Source: Thermomonas sp. XSG (GTDB lineage Bacteria; Pseudomonadota; Gammaproteobacteria; Xanthomonadales; Xanthomonadaceae). Taken from it: 64,000 nucleotides of DNA. Below the pieces are notes generated by a model. That model did not search any database. It saw nothing but the letters and a program-made list of their open reading frames with translations, and was not told where the DNA came from. The stretch is taken from assembly GCF_014678725.1 (NCBI RefSeq), contig NZ_CP061497.1, positions 1,566,001 through 1,630,000 on the forward strand. The letters are read 5' to 3'. The position numbers were made by a program, and so were the translations under genes. Every line of letters begins with the position of its first letter. Positions within the stretch are counted from its first letter, which is position 1. This document shows, in pieces, positions 31,286 through 41,099 of the stretch.

Positions 31286-32442
31286 ATCTGTCGCAGGCGG
31301 AACCGGCACCGTTGCAGGCGAACGTGCTGGTGGTGGACGACGTGCCGCAGAACCTGATGGCGATGCGCGCGATCCTGGAGGACGAGGGCCTGTCGGTGCT
31401 GACCGCCGAATCCGGAGCGCAGGCACTGGAGCTGCTGCTGACGCATCCCGTCGCGGTGGCGCTGCTCGACGTCAACATGCCGGAGATGAACGGCTTCGAC
31501 CTGGCCGAGCTGATGCGCGGCTCCAGCCGCACCCGCGAGGTGCCGATCATCTTCCTGACCGCCTCCCCGCGCGACCTGCGCCGGATGTTCCGCGGCTACG
31601 ACAGCGGCGCGGTCGATTTCCTGTACAAGCCGGTGGAGCCGCACGTCATCCTCAGCAAGGTGCGGGTATTCGTGGAGATGGCCCGCCAGCGCGAGCTGAT
31701 GCGGCAGAACAACGAGCGCCTGGCGCGCGCGCTGTCGCTCAACGAAACCATGATCGCGGTGATGACGCACGACCTGCGCACGCCGCTGTCGGTGATCAGC
31801 CTGTGCGCCGAATCGCTGGAACTGATGCCGCCGGAAACCGACCGCAGCCGCATCGCCGGGCGCATTCTCGACAGCGCCCACCGGATGGCGCGGATGATCG
31901 CGCAGCTGCTCGACTTCTCGAAGATCCGTTCCGGCGTGCTGCGGCTGGAGCCACGCGAGGGAGACCTGCGCGCGGTCGCCGACGAAGTGGCCGAGGAATT
32001 CCGCCAGTCGGCGCCCGGCGTGGCGGTGGACGTCACCTGCGAAGGCACGCTGGGCGGACGTTTCGACGTGGACCGCATGGCCCAGGTGCTGTCCAATCTG
32101 GTGGGCAACGCGGTCCGCCATGCCGCGGACGCGCGGGTGTCGCTGCGCCTGGACGGCAGCGACTGCAGCCGCCTGCAGGTGCAGGTGCGCAACCGCGGGC
32201 ACATCGACGACGAACTGCTGCCGCGCCTGTTCGAACCGTTCAAGGGTAGCTTCCAGGCCTGCAGCGGGCTGGGCCTGGGGCTGTACATCGTCGACCAGTT
32301 CGTGCGTGCGCACGGCGGCGAGGTGGCGGCCGGGAACCGCGGCGGCGAGGTGGTGTTCAGCCTGTGGATCCCGCGCCAACCTGCCGCCACGCCGCTTGCC
32401 GGCGACGTGCGCCCGCACGCCGCGCCGCTGCCGCTGGAGTAA
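31282..32442 (+). CDS. REC-histidine kinase
   Basis: 386 residues. A receiver (13-130; acidic pocket VVDD, acceptor D63 in ALLDVNMPEMNG, Lys in YKPVEP) is followed by a short coiled linker, HisKA with H163 in MTHDLRTPLS, and an ATPase domain with NLVGNAVRHA and GLGLGLYIV. The kinase is soluble, with no membrane segment. It probably takes phosphate from, or listens to, the hybrid kinase three genes upstream. It is the last gene of the cassette and ends 3 bp from the convergent dehydratase gene. Confidence 0.92.
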   Translation: MNLSQAEPAPLQANVLVVDDVPQNLMAMRAILEDEGLSVLTAESGAQALELLLTHPVAVALLDVNMPEMNGFDLAELMRGSSRTREVPIIFLTASPRDLRRMFRGYDSGAVDFLYKPVEPHVILSKVRVFVEMARQRELMRQNNERLARALSLNETMIAVMTHDLRTPLSVISLCAESLELMPPETDRSRIAGRILDSAHRMARMIAQLLDFSKIRSGVLRLEPREGDLRAVADEVAEEFRQSAPGVAVDVTCEGTLGGRFDVDRMAQVLSNLVGNAVRHAADARVSLRLDGSDCSRLQVQVRNRGHIDDELLPRLFEPFKGSFQACSGLGLGLYIVDQFVRAHGGEVAAGNRGGEVVFSLWIPRQPAATPLAGDVRPHAAPLPLE

Positions 32443-32445
32443 GCC

Positions 32446-33423
32446 TCAGCCGGCGCGGGCCAGCAGCGCCGGCAGCGCGTCCAGGTCGACGTTGCCGCCG
32501 GACAGCACGATGCCGACCCTGCGCCGCGCGAACTGCGCCGGATGCGCCAGCACGGCGGCCAGCGCGATCGCCGACGAGGGTTCCACCAGCTGCTTGGTGC
32601 GCGTCCACAGCAGCCGCATCGCGGCGATGGTGCGCGCGTCGTCCACCGTCAGCACCTGCGCACCGGCTGTGCGCAGCAGGTCGAAGTTGATTGCGCCCAG
32701 AGTGCCGCGCAGGCCGTCGCAGACGGTATCGGGCACGAAATCGATGTCGAGCGTGCCGCGGGCGAACGAACGCGCGCCGTCGGCCGCGCCCTCGGGTTCG
32801 GCCAGGAACAGTTCGCAGGATGGCGCCAGCGCGCGCATCGCCAGCGCCGTGCCGGCCGCCAGCCCGCCACCGCCCAGCGGCACCACCAGCGCATCCAGGT
32901 CGGGCTGCGCGGTCAGCAGTTCCAGCGCGGCGGTGCCCTGGCCGGCGATCACCCGCGGATCGGTGTAGGGGTGCACGATGGTGCCGCCGGTATCGGCCTG
33001 CACCTGCGCGCAGGTCGCCTCGCGCGCGGCGATCGTGGGCGCGCAGCGATGCAGGATCGCGCCGTAGTGTTCGATCGCCGCCAGCTTGGCCTGCACCGCG
33101 CCGTCGGGCACCACCACGTGGCAGGGGATGCCGCGCAGCTTCGCCGCCAGCGCCAGCGCCGCGCCGTGGTTGCCGGAGGAGTGCGTGACCACGCCGCGTG
33201 CGGCCTGTGCCGGGTCCAGCGAGAACACCGCGTTGCAAGCGCCGCGGAACTTGAACGCCCCCACGCGCTGCAGCTGTTCGGCCTTGAAATGCAGGCTCGC
33301 GCCCGCCTCCGCGTCGAGCGCATGCGAGGTCAGTACCGGGGTGGCGTGGGCGTGCGGGGCGATGCGCGCGGCGGCATCGAAGATGTCGTCGATGGTGGGC
33401 AGTGGCAGGTCGGGGCTGGTCAT
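32446..33423 (-). CDS. PLP-dependent threonine/serine dehydratase-like enzyme
   Basis: 325 residues, fold-type II PLP enzyme. The cofactor lysine is K58 in GAFKFRGACNAV, the Asn loop is SSGNHGAALALAA and the phosphate-binding Gly loop is VPLGGGGLAAGTA. With no C-terminal regulatory ACT domain it resembles catabolic threonine dehydratase, serine racemase or 3-hydroxyaspartate dehydratase rather than biosynthetic IlvA. The exact substrate is open. A TAGCAT hexamer lies 6 nt before the ATG and no ribosome-binding site is present. Confidence 0.88.
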   Translation of the reverse strand: MTSPDLPLPTIDDIFDAAARIAPHAHATPVLTSHALDAEAGASLHFKAEQLQRVGAFKFRGACNAVFSLDPAQAARGVVTHSSGNHGAALALAAKLRGIPCHVVVPDGAVQAKLAAIEHYGAILHRCAPTIAAREATCAQVQADTGGTIVHPYTDPRVIAGQGTAALELLTAQPDLDALVVPLGGGGLAAGTALAMRALAPSCELFLAEPEGAADGARSFARGTLDIDFVPDTVCDGLRGTLGAINFDLLRTAGAQVLTVDDARTIAAMRLLWTRTKQLVEPSSAIALAAVLAHPAQFARRRVGIVLSGGNVDLDALPALLARAG

Positions 33424-33429
33424 CGGCGC

Positions 33430-33435
33430 ATGCTA
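33430..33435 (-). promoter_or_regulatory. -10-like hexamer, leaderless start of the dehydratase gene
   Basis: TAGCAT on the minus strand (4 of 6 consensus), 6 nt from the ATG at 33423. Part of the leaderless group described in the findings. Confidence 0.35.
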
Positions 33436-33569
33436 GCGCATGCCATTCAGGCGGCCGATTGCGCACCATAAGCACCCGCTTTGTGCGCCCCGTCACAGCC
33501 TGAACCGGAGATTGTCAAAAGATTGACCCGTGGCGTCACATCGCGCCTGTTCGCGCTAATCTAGCGCCG

Positions 33570-33735
33570 CCGGTGCCTTGCGGGATTCTCCGGATCCCCC
33601 CTGTTCCGCGTCTCGCGGGCACCGGCGCTTTCCTTTCCGGCCTGCCTTGCCGCCTCCGGTCCACCGGAGCGATACGCAAGTCGATGGGGCCGGAAACAAA
33701 GTGGGGGCCGGCTGTCCCCCGACAACCGGCCCCCG
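33570..33735. other. Structured non-coding region upstream of mnmG
   Basis: The 457-bp gap 33424-33880 has no credible gene but holds several inverted repeats. These are a 9-bp pair 33570-33578/33618-33626, a 7-bp hairpin 33654-33660/33663-33669, and a long hairpin 33703-33711/33726-33734 whose loop contains a second 4-bp stem (33713-33716/33721-33724). A smaller palindrome GCGCTAATCTAGCGC is at 33554-33568. It could be a small RNA or a leader. No T-tract follows the last hairpin. Confidence 0.4.
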
Positions 33736-33868
33736 TAGCGTCCCCGACCTGCGCGTAATCGGCCCCTGTTCAGTCCGATCATCGCCAGCTGGCGTGCCAG
33801 GGCGGGTGCTGATCTTTCCAAAGCATGAACCGTGCCAACCCTGCCCGGCCGCACCCTGCGCGGCGCGC

Positions 33869-33874
33869 GATAAT
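33869..33874 (+). promoter_or_regulatory. -10 element, predicted leaderless mnmG start
   Basis: GATAAT (5 of 6) with exactly 6 nt before the mnmG ATG at 33881 and no ribosome-binding site. This spacing would put the transcript start at or next to the A of the ATG. Confidence 0.5.
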
Positions 33875-33880
33875 GCCCGC

Positions 33881-35770
33881 ATGAGCGCCAGCTTCTACAA
33901 CTTCGATGTCATCGTCATCGGCGGCGGCCATGCCGGCACCGAAGCCGCGCTGGCGTCCGCCCGCGCCGGTGCGCGCACGCTGCTGCTGACCCACAGCATC
34001 GAGACGGTGGGGGCGATGAGCTGCAACCCGGCCATCGGCGGCATCGGCAAGGGCCATCTGGTCAAGGAGATCGATGCCCTCGGCGGGATCATGGCGAAGG
34101 CCGCCGACGCCGCGGGCATCCAGTGGCGCACGCTCAACGCGTCGAAAGGCCCGGCGGTGCGCGCCACCCGCTGCCAGGCCGACCGGTCGCTGTACCGCAG
34201 CTTCATCCGCAAGGCGGTGGAGACGCAGGACAGGCTCACCGTGTTCCAGGCCGCGGTCGATGACCTGGTCATCGAGCAGGACGCGGTGCGCGGCGCGATC
34301 ACCAACACCGGCCTGCGTTTCAACGCACCGGCGGTGGTGCTGACCGCAGGCACCTTCCTTGCCGGCAAGATCCATATCGGCGAAACCCAGTACGCCGCTG
34401 GGCGCATGGGCGATCCGCCGTCCATCGCGCTGGCGCACAAGCTGCGCGAAGGCCGCTTCGTGGTGGACCGGCTCAAGACCGGCACGCCGCCGCGCATCGA
34501 TGGGCGCACGCTGGACTATTCGGTGATGACCGAACAGCCCGGCGACGACCCGCGCCCGGTGATGTCGTTCATGGGCCGCCACGAGGACCAGCCGGCGCAG
34601 GTCAGCTGCTGGATCACCGACACCTGCGAGCGCACCCACCAGATCATCCGCGATGCGCTCCACCGCAGCCCGCTGTATTCCGGCCAGATCGAAGGCATCG
34701 GCCCGCGCTACTGCCCGAGCATCGAGGACAAGGTGGTGCGCTTCGCCGAAAAGGCCAGCCACCAGATCTTCGTTGAGCCGGAAGGGCTCACCGTCAGCGA
34801 GATCTATCCGAACGGGATCAGCACCTCGCTGCCGTTCGACGTGCAGCTGGACCTGGTACGCAGCATCCGCGGCTTCGAGCAGGCGCACATCACCCGCCCC
34901 GGCTATGCGATCGAATACGACTTCTTCGACCCGCGCGGGCTGAAGGCGTCGCTGGAAACCAAGGCGGTGGCCGGGCTGTTCTTCGCCGGCCAGATCAACG
35001 GCACCACCGGCTACGAGGAGGCCGCCGCGCAGGGCCTGCTGGCCGGCGTCAACGCGGCGCGTTGCGTGCGCGGGCAGGAGGCGTGGAGCCTGCGCCGCGA
35101 CCAGGCGTATCTCGGCGTGCTGGTCGACGACCTGATCACCCACGGCACGTCCGAGCCCTACCGCATGTTCACCAGCCGCGCCGAGTACCGGCTGCAGCTG
35201 CGCGAGGACAACGCGGACGCGCGGCTGACGCCGGTGGGCCGCGAGCTCGGGCTGGTGGACGACGCGCGCTGGGAACGCTTCAGCCGCAAGCGCGACGCGG
35301 TGGCGGCCGAGACCGCCCGCCTGGCCGCACTGTGGGCGGCGCCGAGCAACGCGCTGGGCGCGGCGCTGTCGCGCCACCTCGGCATCGAGGTCAGCCGCGA
35401 GAACAGCGCGCTGGATCTGCTGCGCCGGCCGGAACTCGATTATGCCGCGCTGATGCGGGTGCCCGAACTGGGGCCGGCGGTGGACGATGCGAAGGTGGCG
35501 GAACAGGTCGAGATCGAAACCAAGTACGCCGGTTATCTGGACCGCCAGCGCGAGGAGATCGCACGCCAGCGCCGCCACGAGGCCACCGCGATCCCCGAGG
35601 CGTTCGACTACGCCGGCGTGCGCGGGCTGTCTGCCGAGGTGCTGCAGAAACTCGAGCGCGTGCGCCCGCAGACCGTGGGCCAGGCGCAGCGCATTCCCGG
35701 CGTGACCCCGGCGGCGATCTCGCTGCTGCTGGTGCATCTGGAGCGGGCGCGGCGCGAACGCGCGGCCTAG
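33881..35770 (+). CDS. mnmG: tRNA uridine-5-carboxymethylaminomethyl modification enzyme MnmG (GidA)
   Basis: 629 residues, standard length. It shows the FAD-binding [21 protein letters not shown], the Cys-containing [31 protein letters not shown]-type block [13 protein letters not shown], and the C-terminal helical domain. With MnmE it installs cmnm5 at the wobble U of tRNAs. The ATG at 33881 directly precedes the conserved N-terminus; the 101-residue in-frame extension upstream is non-conserved and crosses the hairpins. rsmG does not follow; a lipoprotein gene does. Confidence 0.97.
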   Translation: MSASFYNFDVIVIGGGHAGTEAALASARAGARTLLLTHSIETVGAMSCNPAIGGIGKGHLVKEIDALGGIMAKAADAAGIQWRTLNASKGPAVRATRCQADRSLYRSFIRKAVETQDRLTVFQAAVDDLVIEQDAVRGAITNTGLRFNAPAVVLTAGTFLAGKIHIGETQYAAGRMGDPPSIALAHKLREGRFVVDRLKTGTPPRIDGRTLDYSVMTEQPGDDPRPVMSFMGRHEDQPAQVSCWITDTCERTHQIIRDALHRSPLYSGQIEGIGPRYCPSIEDKVVRFAEKASHQIFVEPEGLTVSEIYPNGISTSLPFDVQLDLVRSIRGFEQAHITRPGYAIEYDFFDPRGLKASLETKAVAGLFFAGQINGTTGYEEAAAQGLLAGVNAARCVRGQEAWSLRRDQAYLGVLVDDLITHGTSEPYRMFTSRAEYRLQLREDNADARLTPVGRELGLVDDARWERFSRKRDAVAAETARLAALWAAPSNALGAALSRHLGIEVSRENSALDLLRRPELDYAALMRVPELGPAVDDAKVAEQVEIETKYAGYLDRQREEIARQRRHEATAIPEAFDYAGVRGLSAEVLQKLERVRPQTVGQAQRIPGVTPAAISLLLVHLERARRERAA

Positions 35771-35809
35771 GAGGGCGGGCGACCCGCGGCCGCTCCGGAC
35801 AGGTGGGCG

Positions 35810-35815
35810 TATCCT
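35810..35815 (+). promoter_or_regulatory. -10-like hexamer, leaderless start of BNR-like lipoprotein
   Basis: TATCCT with 6 nt before the ATG at 35822 and no ribosome-binding site. The same TATCCTGCGCC string precedes tamA. Confidence 0.4.
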
Positions 35816-35821
35816 GCGCCC

Positions 35822-37099
35822 ATGAATACACGCACTGCGCTTGCCTTCGCCCTCGCCTGCTCGCTGCCGCTGATCGCGGCCTGCAAACGCGACGCCAACC
35901 AGCCCAAGCCCGCCAACGGCGACTACGCGGTCCAGACCTGGGTGCTGCCGGCCGAAGCCGGTTCGATGGCCCCCGACCTGGTGCTGGCGCCGGGTGAGCG
36001 CGTGCTGCTGAGCTGGATCAACCGCCGCGAAGGCCGCCGCACCGCGCTGCAGTTCGCCTCTTACACCGAGCAGTCCGGCTGGCAGAGCCAGCCGCGCACG
36101 ATTGCCGTGGGCAATTCGCTGATCGCCAACGCCGCCGACACCCCGCATCTGCTGGCGACGCCGGATGGCGCGCTGTGGGCGCAGTGGCTGCAGCGTCAGC
36201 CGGACGATGCAGGCGGCTACGATCTGGTGCTGGCGCGTTCGCGCGACGGCGGCATGGCCTGGACCCAGATCACCCGCGTCAACGACGACGCGCAGCCGGT
36301 CGAACATGGTTTCGCCGCGCTGTGGGCGGATGGCGCGGACGCGGCGGGCATCGCCTGGCTGGACGGCCGTGCGCAGGATGGCGCGGCACCCGCGGCCGGG
36401 GGCCATGCCGGACATGCCGGGCATGCCGGCGCGACGCAACTGCGCGCCAACCGCTTCGACATGAGCCTGAACCGCGGTGCCGATGCGCAGCTCGACGCGC
36501 GCAGCTGCGACTGCTGCCAGGTGGCCGTGGCGCAGACCGCCCGCGGACCACTGCTCGCCTACCGCGATCGCGATGCGGACGAAGTGCGCGACATCGCCAC
36601 CGTGCGTTTCGAGAACGGCGCCTGGAGCGCGCCCAAACCGGTCCACGCCGACGGCTGGAAGATCGACGCCTGCCCGGTCGCCGGCCCGGCGCTGGCGGCC
36701 TCCGGTGACACCGCGGTGGTGGCCTGGTACAGCGAGGCCGGCGGCACGCCGATGCTGCGGCTGGCCCGCAGCCCGAATTCCGGCGACCGCTTCTTCGATC
36801 CGGTCACGGTGGACACCGGCGCCGCCGTGCTCGGCCGCGCCGCGGTGGGCATCGACGCCGACCAGGTGTGGGTGGTGTGGCTGCGCGAGGACGCGCAGGG
36901 ACAGGCGCTGATGCTGGCGCGCTACCCGCTCGACCTGTCGAAGCCGCTGCAGAAGACCCAGATCGCGAAGCTGGGCGCGCGCGGCCTGGCCAGCGGCTAT
37001 CCGAAGTTGGCGGTGGATGCAGGCGGCGCTTGGCTGGTGTGGACCGACGTGGCCGCTGGCGGCGTCGCCCAGCTCAGGGGCGCGCGGATCGCGCGCTGA
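35822..37099 (+). CDS. BNR/sialidase-like lipoprotein, function unknown
   Basis: 425 residues. The lipoprotein signal ends LPLIAAC (Cys21). The body has propeller-like repeats with Asp-box-type turns (ARSRDGGMAWTQ, ARSPNSGDRFF) and W-rich strands, as in the exo-alpha-sialidase/BNR superfamily, but no sialidase Arg triad is evident. Two possible metal-binding inserts stand out: GGHAGHAGHAGAT (about residues 196-208) and a Cys cluster SCDCCQ (about 229-234). A surface or periplasmic binding role is likelier than catalysis; that is inference. Confidence 0.75.
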   Translation: MNTRTALAFALACSLPLIAACKRDANQPKPANGDYAVQTWVLPAEAGSMAPDLVLAPGERVLLSWINRREGRRTALQFASYTEQSGWQSQPRTIAVGNSLIANAADTPHLLATPDGALWAQWLQRQPDDAGGYDLVLARSRDGGMAWTQITRVNDDAQPVEHGFAALWADGADAAGIAWLDGRAQDGAAPAAGGHAGHAGHAGATQLRANRFDMSLNRGADAQLDARSCDCCQVAVAQTARGPLLAYRDRDADEVRDIATVRFENGAWSAPKPVHADGWKIDACPVAGPALAASGDTAVVAWYSEAGGTPMLRLARSPNSGDRFFDPVTVDTGAAVLGRAAVGIDADQVWVVWLREDAQGQALMLARYPLDLSKPLQKTQIAKLGARGLASGYPKLAVDAGGAWLVWTDVAAGGVAQLRGARIAR

Positions 37100-37162
37100 T
37101 TGATTCCGTTCGGGCCGGAAACCGCAACCCGCGGGTGCGGCAGGAGCGCGTGCTGCGGCTGC

Positions 37163-40100
37163 CTACTTCTCCGTCCGCCAGTTCACCGAGGCGCGGTTCT
37201 CGATGGTGGACGATTCGATCTGGATGTCGAAGCCCTTGCGCAGCAGGTACTTCAGCGTGACGACCTGGCCGGTGCCGAGCAGCGACACGCCGTAGCTGAC
37301 GTAGAGTTTCGGCGACAGGTATTTGCCGATGCCGAGTACCTCCGCGCCGAGCGCGCGCGAGGTGCTGACGCCGGCATCGTCCAGGCCGATGCGCGCGCCC
37401 AGCTGCGCGGTCAGCAGGCCCACGCCGGCATTGAGCGCCGACTTGGCGACATCGAGCTGCTGCATTTCGCGGCTGCTCAGGCTGGGCAGGGGGCGGCCGA
37501 GGGTCAGGTAGGCCAGCGCTTCGGACTGGCTCATCGCCGGGTTCGACCAGACGCTGGCCACCGGCGCGGAGGCGCGGCCGTTGACCTGCACGCCGGCGGT
37601 GACTGCGCCGATCTCGCGCTGCGCGCGGATGTCCAGCAGCGGGTCGCCGGCGCGGGTGTTCGACCACAGCAGGCGCCCGCGGGTGATGCGCAGGTCCTGG
37701 CCATAGGCGCGGTAGCGGCCACCGACGTCGAGCGCGCCGGTGGCGCGCAGCTCGCCGCCGGGCGGCTGGCGCACGCGCAGGCTGCCGGCCAGCGTGCCCG
37801 CCAATCCGTAGCCGTCCAGGCGCACCTGCTCGCCCACGGTGACCAGCACGTCCAGGTCGAGCGGGAGCGGGACGGCGGCGGCGCGCTGCGGATCGACCGG
37901 GTCCAGCACCACCACGTCGGGCGAGGGCGAGACGCCCATGTCGAGCCGCTCCAGGTGCAGGTCGGCTTCCGGCACCGCCACCGTGCCGCGCACCTGCAGC
38001 GGCGCGCCGGCGCGATAACTGACCGCGATGTCGGGCGAGGCCAGGATGCGCGCCTGGCGGGTGTCGGCCAGCAGCACGTCGCTGCCGCGCAGGTTGAGCT
38101 GCAGAGGGGTGGCGTCATCCCGCCAGCCCAGGCTGCCGTCGATGCCCAGCACGCCCTTGCCGGTGCCAAGCCGGCCGGCGATCAGCGCGCTGCCGTCCTC
38201 CAGTGCCTGCAGGCGGATCTCGCCGTCCTGCAGCGCGATGCCCAGCGCCGGCAGCTCGGCGGCGAATTCGCGCAACTGGCCGTGGCCGCCGAGCAGCGGG
38301 CGCGCGCGCGTGCCCGCCAGGCGCACGTCCAGGTCCAGCGTGCCGGTGGGCTGGACGATGTCGGGCGAGAACAGCTCCAGCCAGCCGAGTTCGCGCAGGT
38401 TGGCCTTGAGCGTCCCCGCCAGCGGTGCGTAGGCATCCCAGCCGGTGGCGACATGGGCGTCGACGCGGCCGCCTTTCGCCAGCGCGGTGGCAAGGGTGGC
38501 GTCGATGCGCTGCGGGTCGAAGCGTGCATCAAGCTTCAGCTCGCGATAGCCAAGCAGGTCGCGGCGCGCGCGCGGGCCGTTGCGCACCCCGCCGCTGGCC
38601 GAGCTGAGGCTGGCCGTAGCGCTCCAGGCACCGCCCTGCGGGCGCAGCTGCGCGACCAGGTCGAGCTTGCCGTCGAAGGCCCAGGGGCGACCGTCCTCGC
38701 GCTTGGGCAACCAGTCGGAGGCCAGCGCCAGCGGCAAGCCATTGCCGCGCAGGTCCACGCCGCGGCGCGGCCAGTCGGCGCTGGCGCACAGCGCGCCGCC
38801 GAGCGCGGACTGCAAGCAGGTAGAGGACAGTGCGCCGCTGCGGCCATCCCAGGACCAGCTGGCCGGCTGCTGCAGCGTCCACTTCGCCGCCGCAGCGGGG
38901 GTGAGCACGGCGCTCGCCAGCCCGCCCTGCCAACGCGTGCCCTGCTTCGCTGCGCTGCCGGCCAGCGCCAGTGCGACGGTGTCGTTGCCGGCGTCCACGT
39001 CGAAGCGCAGCCGTTCCACCGCACCGCGCAGCGAGGCGCGCAGGCGGGTCAGCGGGATGCCGGCCTGCACGCCATCGGCATTGACCAGCAGCGCACCGTC
39101 GCCCTGCCGCCACGGCAGCCTGCCCTTGGCCTGGAGGCGTGTGGCGCGGTAGTCGCCGAAGGCCAGCGCACTGCCAGCCAGATCTACCGCCACGTCCGGC
39201 GCATTGCGTGCGCCGCGCAGCGTCAGGCTGCCGCGCAGCACGCCCTTGCCGTCGGGCAGCAGGTCGTCGAGGTGCAGCGGCGCGAACTTCGCGTCCACGT
39301 CAAGGGTGGAGGCCATGCGGCCCTTGGCGTCGATGCGGCTGTCGCCCAGCGCGAGCGCGATGTCACCGGCATAGGCATTCCCGTCGATGTCCAGATTGCC
39401 GTGCCCGGACAGCGCGCGCCTGCGCAGCGTGCCGCCCAGCGCGCGCGCCTCGACCTGCGCCAGCAGGCCCTTGCCGTCGCGCAGCATGCCGTTGCTGCGC
39501 AGTGCGCCGTCGATCGCGCCCGGCCAGTCCGGCGCGAAGTAGCCGGGGTCGAAGCCGGCCAGCCGGGCCTGCGCCTGCCATTGCAGCGCAGGCGTCCACG
39601 TCAGCGTGCCGCTGGCGTCCAGACGGCCCTGCGGCATCGCCGCGTGCAGGGTGTCGAAGCGCATGCCGTCGCGATCGCCGCTGCCGGCCACATCGACGGT
39701 GGCGTGATCATCGCCGCGGGCCAGCCGCGCCTGTCCCTGCACCGCCCACCGCTCCAGTTTGCCGGCGACGCCAAGGTCGGCATCGGCCAGCACCGCGGTG
39801 TTGCCGGCGGCGTCCTGCCAGCGCAGCCCGCGCGCGTTCAGCGCCAGCTTCAGCGAGGTGTTGTCCGGATCGCGCAGGTCGGCCACGCCGTTGGCAACGA
39901 TGCGCCCACCCAGCGTCGCTACCGTCAGCGGTTGCAACTGCAGGCGCTGGTCCTGCAGCTGCAGCGTCGAAGGCAGCACCGACAGGCTGAAATCGCCGCG
40001 CTGAAGCGCGCCCTGCAGCCGTGCGTTGCCGCCGGTGCCGCTGGCCGCCAGCTTGAAGCGCAGCGGCGTCCCGGCTTCACCGCTGCCGGCCAGCAGCGCG

Positions 40101-41077
40101 ATATCCAGCGCCTCGCTGTTCGCATCCAGCTGCCAGCGCGGTGCGTCCGCGCTGCCCTGCAGGGTCAGGGTGGCACGCAGCGGCGCCGGTGCGCGTCCGG
40201 CCAGCGCGACCACCATCCGCGACAGGTCGCCACGCGCCACCAGCCCCAGCCGCGGCGCGGTCTGCCCGGCCGGCGCCGGCAGCACCGCGGTGGCGAGCAG
40301 GTCGCTGCGATAGTTGTCGCCGGGCGCGTAGTCGCCATGCAGGGTGAAGCGGCCGCGGTCGCTGGCCACCGCCAGCCGTTCCACGTGCAGGCGAGCGCTG
40401 CGCGCATCCAGCCCGCCGCGCGCACGCTGGATGGCGATGAGCCGCTGGCCTTCCTGCAGCACGCGCAGGCCGTCGATGCGGATGGTGTCGGCGCGCAGGT
40501 CCAGCGGTGGCTCGATGGCCGGCAGCACGTCCGGCCAGGTCGGCAGCTTGAAGGGAGTGTCGCTGCGCGGCAGGTCGAGGGTGGCGCCGGCCACGTCCAG
40601 GGCGTCCAGGCGCAGGGTGCGGCCCAGCAGCGGGCGGATCGCCGGGTCGAGCACGAGGGTGCGCGCGTTGAACACGATCGTGCCCATCGCGCAGCTGGCC
40701 TGCGGCGTCGGGACGCAGTCGGGATCGCGCTGGCGCGGCAGCGAGAAATGCACGCCGCGCAGGGTCATTGGTCCGGAGACCGGGCCCTCCGCCTGTTCCC
40801 AGGTCAGCACGGCGTCGGCCGGCAGGCGCGAGACGATCTGCCGCAGCAGGAAGTCGCGCCCGCCGATGGTGGTGACCAGCCAGTAGATGGTCGCCACTGC
40901 CAGCAGTGCCACCGCGCCGATGCCGATGCCGCTGCGGATCGCGATCCTGCGCCGGCGTTTGTGGCGCAGCACCCGCAGCTCGGCGATGCGTGCCTCGCGC
41001 TGCTCGCGGCTGGCGTCGGCCGGCAGCGGTTCGAGCCCGTAGCGGCGATAGCGGCGGTAGCGTTCGCGCCAGTTCAC
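37163..41077 (-). CDS. tamB: Translocation and assembly module inner-membrane protein TamB
   Basis: 1,304 residues. An Arg-rich cytoplasmic N-terminus (NWRERYRRYRRYG... LRHKRRRRIAIR) and one transmembrane helix (about 40-60, GIGAVALLAVATIYWLV) precede a very long periplasmic repeat of beta-strands. The conserved DUF490/TamB C-terminal domain follows (GRLLWSNTRAGDPLLDIRAQR, QSEALAYLTLGRPL, LSPKLYVSYGVSLLGTGQVVTLKYLL). TamB bridges the periplasm and works with TamA in outer-membrane assembly and lipid transport. The start is a GTG at 41077, supported by AAAGGA 6 nt upstream. The gap to the tamA stop is 22 bp. Confidence 0.95.
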   Translation of the reverse strand: MNWRERYRRYRRYGLEPLPADASREQREARIAELRVLRHKRRRRIAIRSGIGIGAVALLAVATIYWLVTTIGGRDFLLRQIVSRLPADAVLTWEQAEGPVSGPMTLRGVHFSLPRQRDPDCVPTPQASCAMGTIVFNARTLVLDPAIRPLLGRTLRLDALDVAGATLDLPRSDTPFKLPTWPDVLPAIEPPLDLRADTIRIDGLRVLQEGQRLIAIQRARGGLDARSARLHVERLAVASDRGRFTLHGDYAPGDNYRSDLLATAVLPAPAGQTAPRLGLVARGDLSRMVVALAGRAPAPLRATLTLQGSADAPRWQLDANSEALDIALLAGSGEAGTPLRFKLAASGTGGNARLQGALQRGDFSLSVLPSTLQLQDQRLQLQPLTVATLGGRIVANGVADLRDPDNTSLKLALNARGLRWQDAAGNTAVLADADLGVAGKLERWAVQGQARLARGDDHATVDVAGSGDRDGMRFDTLHAAMPQGRLDASGTLTWTPALQWQAQARLAGFDPGYFAPDWPGAIDGALRSNGMLRDGKGLLAQVEARALGGTLRRRALSGHGNLDIDGNAYAGDIALALGDSRIDAKGRMASTLDVDAKFAPLHLDDLLPDGKGVLRGSLTLRGARNAPDVAVDLAGSALAFGDYRATRLQAKGRLPWRQGDGALLVNADGVQAGIPLTRLRASLRGAVERLRFDVDAGNDTVALALAGSAAKQGTRWQGGLASAVLTPAAAAKWTLQQPASWSWDGRSGALSSTCLQSALGGALCASADWPRRGVDLRGNGLPLALASDWLPKREDGRPWAFDGKLDLVAQLRPQGGAWSATASLSSASGGVRNGPRARRDLLGYRELKLDARFDPQRIDATLATALAKGGRVDAHVATGWDAYAPLAGTLKANLRELGWLELFSPDIVQPTGTLDLDVRLAGTRARPLLGGHGQLREFAAELPALGIALQDGEIRLQALEDGSALIAGRLGTGKGVLGIDGSLGWRDDATPLQLNLRGSDVLLADTRQARILASPDIAVSYRAGAPLQVRGTVAVPEADLHLERLDMGVSPSPDVVVLDPVDPQRAAAVPLPLDLDVLVTVGEQVRLDGYGLAGTLAGSLRVRQPPGGELRATGALDVGGRYRAYGQDLRITRGRLLWSNTRAGDPLLDIRAQREIGAVTAGVQVNGRASAPVASVWSNPAMSQSEALAYLTLGRPLPSLSSREMQQLDVAKSALNAGVGLLTAQLGARIGLDDAGVSTSRALGAEVLGIGKYLSPKLYVSYGVSLLGTGQVVTLKYLLRKGFDIQIESSTIENRASVNWRTEK

Positions 41078-41099
41078 GGCCGTCCTTTCACGCGCGCCT

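Noticed and set aside
33524-33563. TTGACC ... TAATCT as an mnmG or small-RNA promoter
   Set aside because: The spacing is 28 bp, too long for a sigma70 promoter. Kept only as a remark.
33578-33880. N-terminal extension of mnmG by 101 residues
   Set aside because: Non-conserved, Pro/Arg-rich and crossing several hairpins. MnmG normally begins close to the FAD motif, as at 33881.
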